64,000 bases of DNA from Streptomyces tendae (GTDB lineage Bacteria > Actinomycetota > Actinomycetes > Streptomycetales > Streptomycetaceae): the NCBI RefSeq assembly GCF_008632955.1, contig NZ_CP043959.1:3410001-3474000 (forward strand), given 5' to 3'. Positions 56,354-64,000 of this stretch are shown here, piece by piece. The number at the start of each line of letters is the position of its first letter. Within the stretch, counting starts at the first letter, position 1. A program made the position numbers and the translations under genes. Below the pieces are notes generated by a model. That model saw only the letters and a list, made by a program, of their open reading frames with translations. It was not told where the DNA came from and searched no databases.

Positions 56354-56950
56354 ATGGCCAGACTCAAGACTCATGACGAAGCGCTCCGGCAGCGACTGAT
56401 CAACCGCGCGGCCGCCACCGTGTTCGACCGGGGCACATCGGCGCTGAGCCTGAGACAGCTCGCGGCGGACGCGAAGACCTCCACCACGGCGGTCTACTCG
56501 CTCTTCGGCAACAAGGCCGGGCTCCTGGCCAGCCTCTACCAGGAGGCCGCGCGGCTCTTCGTGGCGCGACTGGCCGCCGTCCCCACGACCGGCGATCCGG
56601 CGAACGACGTGATCCGCCTCGGTCTGGCCTACCGCGAATACGCGCTCGCGAACCCGCACCTGTACGCCGTCCTCTTCCTGGAGAGCCCCGCCCAGTTCGG
56701 CGACCCGGCCGAGGGATCCAGCGAGGTGATGGAGATGTACCAGCCGCTGGTGGACGCGGTGCGCCGGGGACAGCGGGCCGGGCAGTTCACCACCGAACTG
56801 GACGCCGAGGTGGTCGCGCTGTCCTGCTGGGCCACCGCGCACGGACTGGTCTCCCTGGAACTCTCGGGCAACGAGCCGCCGGGCCTGTCGATCGGCGCCT
56901 CCTACGAACGGACCCTGCACGCGCTGGTGACGGGGTGGCGGGTCGGATGA
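56354..56950 (+). CDS. TetR-family regulator divergent from the MMPL gene
   Basis: A 198-residue TetR-type protein: helix-turn-helix LSLRQLAADAKTSTTAVYSLFGNKAGLLASLY, then a TetR_C (WHG-type) ligand domain with AYREYALANPHLYAVLFLESP and a LSCWATAHGLVSLEL segment. ATG 56354 has no spaced ribosome binding site, and a -10-like CATACT lies just 9 bases upstream, so the message may be leaderless. Its position opposite the MMPL gene, with a motif shared with the ABC operon, suggests that it represses both transport systems until the product accumulates. Confidence 0.88.
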   Translation: MARLKTHDEALRQRLINRAAATVFDRGTSALSLRQLAADAKTSTTAVYSLFGNKAGLLASLYQEAARLFVARLAAVPTTGDPANDVIRLGLAYREYALANPHLYAVLFLESPAQFGDPAEGSSEVMEMYQPLVDAVRRGQRAGQFTTELDAEVVALSCWATAHGLVSLELSGNEPPGLSIGASYERTLHALVTGWRVG

Positions 56951-56989
56951 ACCGGCCCGTGCCGGGGGCCCGCGGGGCCTTCGCGGGTG

Positions 56990-57024
56990 CGACGGGCCCG
57001 GAGCGTGCCGCTCCGGGCCCGTCG
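56990..57024. terminator. Bidirectional terminator between TetR and the KR-DH operon
   Basis: A 15-bp perfect stem (56990-57004 with 57010-57024) with a 5-base loop touches the stop codon of the converging KR-DH gene. Confidence 0.85.
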
Positions 57025-59468
57025 TCATGACCCGGCCGCTCCGACGCCCTCCGCCCGCAGGACGACGGCACCCCGCGGCTGCCCGTCCACCGTCGTGCCC
57101 CGTCCTCCGGAGTGAGCACCTCCACCCGCTGGGCCCCGGGCGCCAGGACCAGTCGCCGCACGCCGAACGTGCCCGTTCCGGCGTCCCGGGGGCGGCGGCA
57201 CGCGGTGCGCACGAGCTCCTCCACGGCCGCCGGATCGACCGTCGGCACGGGCGGGAACGGCACGGTCCACAGATCCGCCGGCCGCACCTCGGGCAGCAGG
57301 AGAGACGCGTCCGCACCACCGTCCGCCGCGCCACCGGCAGACACGTCCGCCTCGGGGAGGACGAGCCCCGCCCAGTCCGGACCGGTCCCGCGGCCGGCAC
57401 CCGGGCCGCCCCGGCGCAGCCGCCGGCACGGTCGCCGGGCCGTACGGTCCTGCCCTCCGGCGCCGCGGGGGAGTCGCCGTACACCAGCGTCACCGAGGCC
57501 ACCCGCACCCCCGCGACGGTCTCCACCACGACGTCCACGCACCAGGCCTCGCCGCGGTACCCGCCGCGCGCCGTGCGGCACAGCACGAGAGTCCCCGCGT
57601 CGAACCGCAGCGCCGGCAACTCCACGCGCAGATCCCGCAGTTCCCGCAGATGGAGCAGCGGCCAGCCCTCCGGCACGACCCAGTCGCCCGCCGCCACCGC
57701 GTACTCCAGGACCACGCTCACCGGCACCGCGAGGTCCGGGCCGACCCGGAACTCGGACAGACAGGGGTGGCTCCCCGCGGTGAGCGTGAGCGTGCCGCTC
57801 AGCGAGCGGAAGACCTCGTACTCCTCCACCTCGCCCAGATAGTGGTTCAGGGCGTGCAGCCGGGGCAGGTCGGGATGGCCGGTGAGCATCCCGAAACCGC
57901 GCAGCTGGCCGGGGGACAGCACGGCACCGACCCGGCCCAGGAACACCACCTCTCCGGTGTGCCCCGAGGCCAGCTCCGCGCACCAGCGGCGGGCGCCGTC
58001 GGCGGGGTCGAGCGTCGACACGTAGCGCACCGCGGCCGCGTAGTTGGCGATGACGCCGAGCCGCTCCCAGGTCGGCCAGCACAGCGTCTGCACCGGCAGA
58101 CCGAGCGTGTCGCGCGCCCAGAAGCCCAGCCGGGCCAGTGCCTCGTTGCCCGCCGCGTAGTCGGCCTGCCCGACCATCCCGCCCATCCGGCCCGCCAGCG
58201 AGCCGACGTTGCTCAACAGGCGCAGCCGCGCGCGGCGTTCGGGCCGCGCGAGGACCGACCGGACGAGGTGGGCGAAGCCGGTGACCTTGACGTCCACGGT
58301 GCGCACCACCTCCTCGGCCGTCTTGCGGTCGAAGCGAGCGGGCTCGTCGACGCCCGCGTTGTGCACGATGTGGGTCGGGCCGTCACCCAGCGCCGCGAAG
58401 ACCGCCTCGACCTGCGGCAGTTCCGTGCAGTCGCACCGCAGGTAGTCCACGCGCAGCCCGTCCGCCTCGGCGCCGGCGAGATTGCGGTGCACGGTGCGCT
58501 CCTCCTCCGCACGGCGCACCTCGCGCCGCACCCGGGAGAGATCCGCCGGTGTCCGGGCCGTGGCCAGCCGGCCGCGCCGCCAGCGGGCGAACGCCGCGTC
58601 GTCCAGCGTCACCGGCCCCTCGGGCGAGGGCCGTTCGTGACGGCCGGTCACCACGACCCGGCACCCGAACGTCTCCGCGAACGCGCGGGCGGCCGCGAAA
58701 CCGACGCCCCGGGCGCCACCGGTGACCAGGACGGTGTCGCCGGGCCCCGGCGAGGCCGCGCCGGCGGGGGCGTCCCGGCCGGGCGGCCCGCGAGCACGTG
58801 GCGCCGCCCGTCCCGGTAGCACACCTCGAAGTCCCCGGGCTGCGGCAACTCCCGGGCCACCGCCTCCGCGATCACCTCCGGCTCGGCCCGGTCGACGTCC
58901 ACCACCACGATCCCGGCGGCCGGCAGCTCACGGGGCAGGCACTTGGCGAGCCCCGCCCAGACCCCGCCGAGCGGCTGCGGGACCGGACCCGCGCCGTGCC
59001 CGCCCAGACCGCCCAGGTGGGTGACGGCCAGGTACACGTGGCGTCCGAAGCGCCGCTCGGCCGCCCAGCGCGGGTACGCGGCCTGCACGGCGCGGGTGGT
59101 GCGGGCGAGCGCCGGCCGCCACCCCGTGTCCCCGCCGCGTACGTCGTGCCCGTCACGTTGAGGTCGACGATCCCGTCCCAGCCGTCCCGGCGCAGCTCCC
59201 GTCCGGGCGTGTACGGCACCGCGTGCGCCCCACGCCGTTCCAGCGCCGCGCCGACGGCGTCGGCCAGCTCCGCCGACTCGCCGACCAGCAGCAGCCGCCG
59301 CCCGGCGAGCGGCCGCGCGGTGCCCGGAAGGGGGCGCGGCGCCTCCACGGGTTCCCAGACGAACCGGCCGACACCCCGCACGAACGCGTCGGGGTCGAAG
59401 GACGACAGATGCGGCCGGAGCGCGGGCCACCGTGTCCCGGCAGGCGCCGCCTCGGGTGCGGAGGTCAC
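57025..59468 (-). CDS. Ketoreductase-dehydratase didomain protein (PUFA-synthase/iterative-PKS-like), DH motif degenerate; four apparent frameshifts
   Basis: The gene starts at GTG 59468, overlapping the P450 stop (GTGA). Restoring one base at each of four G/C runs (59130-59133, 58774-58776, 57387-57389, 57098-57101) gives one frame of 815 residues. Order: structural KR half (FVWEPVEAPRPLPG, RRLLLVGESAELADAVG), catalytic KR (DTVLVTGGARGVGFAAARAFAET, THIVHNAGVDEPARF, Ser in LLSNVGSLAGR, Tyr in ADYAAGNEALA), then a hot-dog DH region (HYLGEVEEYEVFRSLSG, HPCLSEFRVGPDLAVP). The DH His expected in HxxxGxxxxP is Phe here. The KR looks active, the DH not. It resembles KR-DH parts of PUFA synthases but as a separate protein. 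Confidence 0.75.
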
Positions 59469-60849
59469 CGGTGCCGCTCCTCGGCCGTCACCCTGATGCC
59501 GTCCTTGGGGAACAGTGTGATGTAGGCGCCGTTCCTGGGCGGCCGCGCGTCGGCCACGGTCAGCCGGAAACGTCCGTGCACCGCGGCGACGGTCTGCCGC
59601 AGCAGCGACAGTCCCACGCGCTTGCCGATGCACTGGCGCCGGCCACCGCCGAACGGCACGTACGCGGACCGGTCCCGGTCCTGCCCGGCGCCCGGCCGGA
59701 ACCGCTCCGGGTCGAAGCGGTCGGGGTCCTTCCACTGCTCGGGTTGCGGTGCGCGCCGTAGACCGACACGAGTACCGGGGTGCCCGCGGAGACACGGCGG
59801 CCCGCGAGCACGTCGTCCTCCAGGGTCTGGCGCGGGAACTGCCAGACCGGGGGATGCAGGCGCAGCGCCTCGTCGACCGCCATCGCGGTGTACGTCAGGG
59901 AGTCCAGGTCCGCCGCCCCGGGCGGCCGCCCCTCCAGCACGCGGTCCGTCTCCTCCTCGAGCCGGTCCCGCACCCCGGGATGACGGGCGGTCTCGTACAG
60001 CGTCCAGGTCAGGGCCAGCGCCGTGGTCTCCACGCCCGCCAGCATCAGCGTCACCAGGTCCGACCGGAAGGCGTCCGGCGGCAGCTCCGAGGCCCGCAGC
60101 AGGGCGGCCACCTCACCTCCCGCACCCTCGTCGGCGTCGCGCGCGACCCGGTCGACGATCCGCTCCAGGGTGCGCCGGGCACGGCTCACCCGTCGCCGGT
60201 AGGGGGTGGGGAGGAACGACGGCAGCATCTTCTCCAGCGAACCGACCTCCTTGAAGATCGCCTCCAGCGCGACGGCCAGTGCCCGGGAGAACTCCTCGCC
60301 CTCGGCCGACAGATCACGCCCCACCAGGGCGTGCCCGATCACCCGGGCGGAGAGCCGCATCGACTCGGCGTGCAGGTCGAACGGCTCCCCCGTGTCCGCG
60401 TGACCGGCCCACCGGCCGATCAGATCGGCCACGGCGGCGTCGGTGACCGCGGCGCGGGCGGCGACGGCCCCGGGGGTGAAGGCGGGATTGACGACCTTGC
60501 GGTGGCCGCGCCACTCGGCGTCGTCGAGGGTCAGCAGACCCTCGCCCATGAACAGCCGGAACGCCTCGTAGTAGGCACCGCGGCAGTAGTTGTCGGCGTT
60601 GCCCTGAAGGATGCGCCGGATCGCCTCCGGGGCGGTGACCTGCACGGTCGGGTTGTGCGGCAGCATCGGCAGACTCACCACGGTGCCGTGGGCGCGCTGG
60701 GCGCGCACCACGAAGGAGGGGGGATCCGCGGCGTACAGGACGGTCGAGCCGACCACCGGCCAGGCCAGCGGCAGTCCGGTGGGGCCGTCGGGCTCCGGGG
60801 CGCCGGCGGCCGACGTCACCGGGCAGCGGGGGGTGTTCTCTCGGGTCAC
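59465..60849 (-). CDS. Cytochrome P450, one apparent frameshift near 59742
   Basis: GTG 60849 overlaps the preceding KR-DH stop (GTGA), and the stop overlaps the next KR-DH start. With one G restored at 59740-59743 (HRNP-EQWKDPDRF) the protein is 461 residues. It shows the I-helix LMLAGVETTALALTWTLYETARHP, the ExxR motif in DEALRLHPP, PERF, and the haem loop FGGGRRQCIGKRVGL with the Cys ligand. The sequence style (LPLAWPVVG, GHRKVVNPAFTPGAVAA) is that of class E-like bacterial P450s that act on lipids or polyketides. It probably hydroxylates or cross-links the cluster's product. The redox partner is not in view. Confidence 0.88.
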
Positions 60850-63531
60850 CGGGTCGCCTCCGAGGCGTTCGTGGCGGCGCGCGGGCGTTCGCGGAACGCG
60901 CCGGTGGTCTGCTGGACGTGGCCGAGGACCACACCCGTCATGTCCTTGATCTGGAGCACCACGTCACCGTCGGCCGTGACCGCGACCGCCCGGTTGTCCT
61001 GCCCGCTCTCCAGATCGAGGCGGGCGGGCAGCGAGTACAGCTCCACCGGGGTGCCGGCGGCGGCGAGCGAGGCGTCGGTGTGGCCGCCGTACAGGTCGAT
61101 GCGGCGGATCGTGCGCGGCACGGCCAGCGGCGTCCAGCCGCTCCCCGCGCCCGGCAGGTCCACCTGGTCGAGCACACTCACCCGGGCCAGCCCGTCCAGC
61201 AGCACCGAGGGAACGGCGAGATCCGGGAACCAGCGCTCGATCCCGGCCCGGTCGGGCGCGTACCGGGCGCGCCGGCCGCTCGGATGGACGCGGGTGTCCG
61301 CCGTGGACACGAACACCCCGCTCAGCAGCACGGCCGGATTCGGCAGGTGGTAGGGGTCGGCCAGCGGTGTGGCGCCGTGGTCCGCCCAGTGTTCCCAGCG
61401 GGGTGGGGCGACCGGTTCGTCACGCAGCCGCACCCGGGCGGTGAAGTGCCTGCGGTCCCGCACCAGCAGCCGTCCGCCGGGGCCGACCACGTCACCGGTG
61501 ACCTCGACGTCGACGACGGACTCCCGGGGGCCCTCCCGCACCAGCCGGGCCGTGATCCGCTTGGTCTCGGGCCGGTCCGGCCGGTAGACGCGCAGAAAGG
61601 ACTCCAGCCGGACGTCCTCGACGACGGCCGGCACCCTCCCGGGGACCAGCCGCAGCGCCGCCTCGACGGCCAGTTCGGGCACGAACGTGCCCGGCAGGGT
61701 CGGGTGACCGCGCACCACGTGGTCGAGGAGGTAGGCGTCCCGTTCCAGGCTGAAGGTGCGTACGACGGTGATCCGCCCAGGTGCCCGGTCGACCACGTCG
61801 TCCACGTAGGCGCCGGGCGGCTCGGGGCGACCGGACCGGGCGCCGTCGGCGGACCGCCGGCCGCCGGCGCCCGGCAGAAGTCGAGATAGCCGGGCACCGC
61901 CGCCTCGATGGCGGCGCGTTCCGCGTCGCCGAAGAACACGGTGGCCGGCGGCTGCTCCGGCTGGTCGAGCTCGTGCAGGAAGTGGTGCACGCCCTCGGCG
62001 GTGGGCATGGCGGTGAACTGCGCGCTCTTGGCCAGGAACGTCCGCATCAGCGGCGTCGCGCCCAGGCCGACGTCCCGCCACAGGGTCCAGCCGAGGGTGA
62101 ACTCCCGGCTGCCGTGTGCGTGGTGGTGGAGCGCGGCCGTGTTGAAGTAGTCGTTGGCCGCGCCGTAGTCGGTCTCGCCCGTCTGCCCGGTGAAGCCGAC
62201 GAACGAGCCGAAGTTGCACCAGCGCCGGGGTGGCCGCCCGGCGAACGCCGCCTTCAGATGCGCGTACGCGCGCACCTTCAGGTCGCGGACCGCGTGGAAA
62301 TCCCGCAGCCGTTTCTTCTCCACCGACGCGGCCCGGTTCGTCCCGGCGATGTTGAGCAGCAGGTCGACGGTGCCCTCGGCCTCGGTGACGCGGTCCACCA
62401 CGGCCCGCACCGCCTCCGGGTCGCGTAGGTCGCACACGTGGTACGTCACCCGGTCCTCGCCGCACAGGTCGCGCAGCGCGGCGAGGTTCTCGCGCACCTC
62501 GCGTGCCGCCCCCAGCCGGTCGTACGCCATGGTCGCCTCACGCACGGTGAGACGCCGCGGTCCGGTGGTGCACGCCCTGATGAACTCCTTGCGCTCCAGG
62601 TGCGCGTCGGGCTCCTCGGCGTCGGGCCGGGTGGATCCGACGAGGTGCAGCCGGGGCCGGTCACGGCGGGCCAGGGCCAGCAGCAGCGCCGCGCCGATGC
62701 CCCGCGCCCCGCCCGCCGCCACCACCGTACGCACGGCGGGGGCGGGGGCGCCGGCGGCCGTGCCCGGATCGGCCACCGCCTGCCACAGCAACCGGGTTCC
62801 CCCGCGTACCACACGGCCGGCAGCGACTGGTCGGTCACCGTCTCGCGTGCGGCGTCCGGTCCGGCCGAGGCGAGGTCCCGGGACTCGTGCACCACCGCCA
62901 GGACCGAGGTGCCGGGCCACTCCAGGGCGAGGCTCTTGACGAAGCCCGTGAACAGCCCGGAGCAGGCGTGCGGCACCCGGCCGGCGCTGATGCCGCCCAG
63001 CACCACGACGACGAACGACTCCGGCGGCGTCGGCAGCGCCGCGCACGCCTTCGCCGTACGGAACAGCGCGTCGTGCAGGGCGAGCAGGGATTCCGAGGGA
63101 ACCGCGTCCTCGCCGTGCAGTTCGACCACCGCCCGGATGTGACGCGGGCGGAGCCGGTGCACGGTCTCCTCGAGGGTGTCGTCGAGCGGGAGCGTCCGGC
63201 CGCCGGCCGTGCCCGACGGGGTGCCGGCCAGCACGGCGGTGCCGGGCGGGAAGAGGTCCGGCACCGTCCCGGGACGCGGCACGGCGGGCGCGGGAGCCAG
63301 CCGCAGGACATGACGGTCCAGCAGCCATGACGGTTCGGCGGCCGCCGCGGGCGGGGCGGTGTCCGGCGGCGGGGCGTCGGGACGCCGGAAGACCACGCGC
63401 AGGGGCGGGGCACCCGGGTGAGGGATCCGCTCCACCACCGCGGTCCCGCTGCCGGAACCGGTCAGCAGGGCGGTCAGCTCACGGGCCCCCTCGGCGCCCA
63501 GCAGGGTGGTGCCCTGGTGCGGGGCGGTCAT
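60846..63531 (-). CDS. Ketoreductase-dehydratase didomain protein (PUFA-synthase/iterative-PKS-like), DH motif intact; two apparent frameshifts
   Basis: ATG 63531 has AAGGAG 9 bases upstream. Restoring one base at 62799-62803 and at 61824-61827 gives 895 residues. The first 230 are a structural region (VVVVLGGISAGRVPHACSGLFTGFVKSLALEWPG, AVWYAGG). The KR follows (TVVAAGGARGIGAALLLALA, LLLNIAGTNRAASVEKKRLRD, Ser in NFGSFVGFTG, Tyr in TDYGAANDYFNTAAL), with a long insert after the first strand like PUFA-synthase KRs. The DH has the complete motif in LLDHVVRGHPTLPG (HxxxGxxxxP) followed by VPELAVEAALRL. Both domains look functional. Stop overlaps the P450 start. It would process a chain on a carrier protein encoded outside the window. 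Confidence 0.78.
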
Positions 63532-63535
63532 AGGG

Positions 63536-64000
63536 TCACGCTCCTTCCATGACGGCCAGGACGGGCAGGCCGGCCTTCTCGGCCAGGGACCGGCGGGTCA
63601 CCGCGAACAGGAACGCGCCCTCGGCCGCCGAGGTGTCCTCGCCGTCGTTCCAGCCGGGCAGCGCGGTCCCGTTGACGCCGGCGACCAGCGCCACGTCGAT
63701 CTCCCGGAAGCCGAGGTACAGGCCCGCCACGGAGCAGGCCTCCAGGAACGACGCCTCGCCCGCGTCGACGGTGAGGCTGAGGCCGCGCAGGTCGAAGTAG
63801 TTGGACAGGCGGGCGGCGATGACGTTCGGCATCTCGCCGGGGAACGAGTCCTCCGTCGGCGCCGCGATCAGACCGGTGGCCCGCTCCCGCAGCCTCCGCA
63901 GGAACTTCTCCGTCTCGTCCCGGCCCCCCGCTTCCTCCACCACGTGCTCGATCTCGTCGAGGTAGGCGCGGGTCTTGTACAGCAGGGCGTTGCGGGTGGC
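63536..64000 (-). CDS. Ketosynthase / chain-length-factor-like domain with Glu in place of catalytic Cys; 5' part beyond window
   Basis: The visible C-terminal 154 residues begin outside the window. The segment MPNVIAARLSNYFDLRGLSL, then TVDAGEASFLEACSVAGLYL, then IDVALVAGVNG and AEGAFLFAVTRRSLAEKAG is the central part of a thiolase-fold ketosynthase. At the TxCSSSL position the residue is Glu, so condensation is not possible; this resembles chain-length factors or decarboxylative KS variants. The protein stops only about 95 residues after the Glu, before the two His regions a KS needs. The next gene follows after 4 bp. It heads the KR-DH/P450 operon in this window. Confidence 0.7.
   Translation of the reverse strand, partial: ATRNALLYKTRAYLDEIEHVVEEAGGRDETEKFLRRLRERATGLIAAPTEDSFPGEMPNVIAARLSNYFDLRGLSLTVDAGEASFLEACSVAGLYLGFREIDVALVAGVNGTALPGWNDGEDTSAAEGAFLFAVTRRSLAEKAGLPVLAVMEGA

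Noticed and set aside
57025-63531. Reading the broken KR-DH and P450 frames as many small independent genes
   Set aside because: The fragments follow the order of one known domain series, and single-base repairs at G/C runs give lengths divisible by three with conserved junctions.

Overview
The window is very GC-rich DNA with long opposite-strand shadow reading frames, GTG starts, 4-bp ATGA/GTGA gene overlaps and typical Streptomyces genes (xlnA-type xylanase, SARP and LAL regulators, WS/DGAT acyltransferase, Rpf-type protein). It is best read as a piece of a Streptomyces chromosome. I see no tRNA, rRNA, CRISPR array, insertion sequence or integrase.

Left part (1-24 kb). After the edge of an S-adenosyl methyltransferase gene comes an aromatic-acid catabolic locus. 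A seven-gene minus-strand operon (9045 down to 2167) encodes an AAHS-type aromatic acid transporter, MhpB-type extradiol dioxygenase, C-C hydrolase, hydratase, SnoaL-like protein, HpcH/HpaI aldolase and MhpA-type FAD hydroxylase. A TetR regulator and a divergent SDR gene lie beside it. The sequence CTAGAA-N6-TTCTAG stands before the operon and before the SDR, with a weaker copy before the TetR gene, which defines a candidate regulon. Then follow an ABC exporter (permease, ATPase, TetR), a divergent GH62 arabinofuranosidase / GH10 xylanase pair with CGAAA-N-TTTCG palindromes between them, a Tat-exported GH3 N-acetylglucosaminidase, a DUF5996 gene, and a cobalamin-riboswitch-controlled vitamin B12 ABC importer.

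Middle (22-42 kb). This is a mosaic of housekeeping and accessory genes: a ferric-reductase-like membrane protein, panD, GNAT proteins, gndA, an Rpf-LysM-M23 cell-wall enzyme, an EamA transporter, a FhuF-like protein, glgA-glgC, a secreted PA14/GH2 glycosidase, a WS/DGAT acyltransferase, a zinc-ribbon SDR, a 57-residue orphan peptide, and small oxidoreductases.

Right part (42.5-64 kb, continuing off the edge) looks like a biosynthetic gene cluster. A plus-strand operon holds SARP, SRPBCC protein, class III aminotransferase and thioester-reductase-like SDR. Minus-strand genes encode a LAL regulator, two ABC half-transporters and an MMPL transporter, with a divergent TetR. A tightly coupled minus-strand operon encodes a ketosynthase-like protein with Glu in place of Cys, a KR-DH didomain protein, a cytochrome P450 and a second KR-DH protein whose DH lacks its catalytic His. 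The KR and DH domains resemble polyunsaturated-fatty-acid-synthase or iterative PKS domains but lie on separate proteins. Together with the reductase and aminotransferase they suggest a reductively released, aminated polyketide or lipid. The product is unknown, and no acyltransferase or carrier protein is in view.

Caution: nine single-base indels interrupt otherwise well-conserved genes. Seven fall between 57 and 63 kb, nearly all G/C-run contractions. They look more like sequence errors than gene decay.
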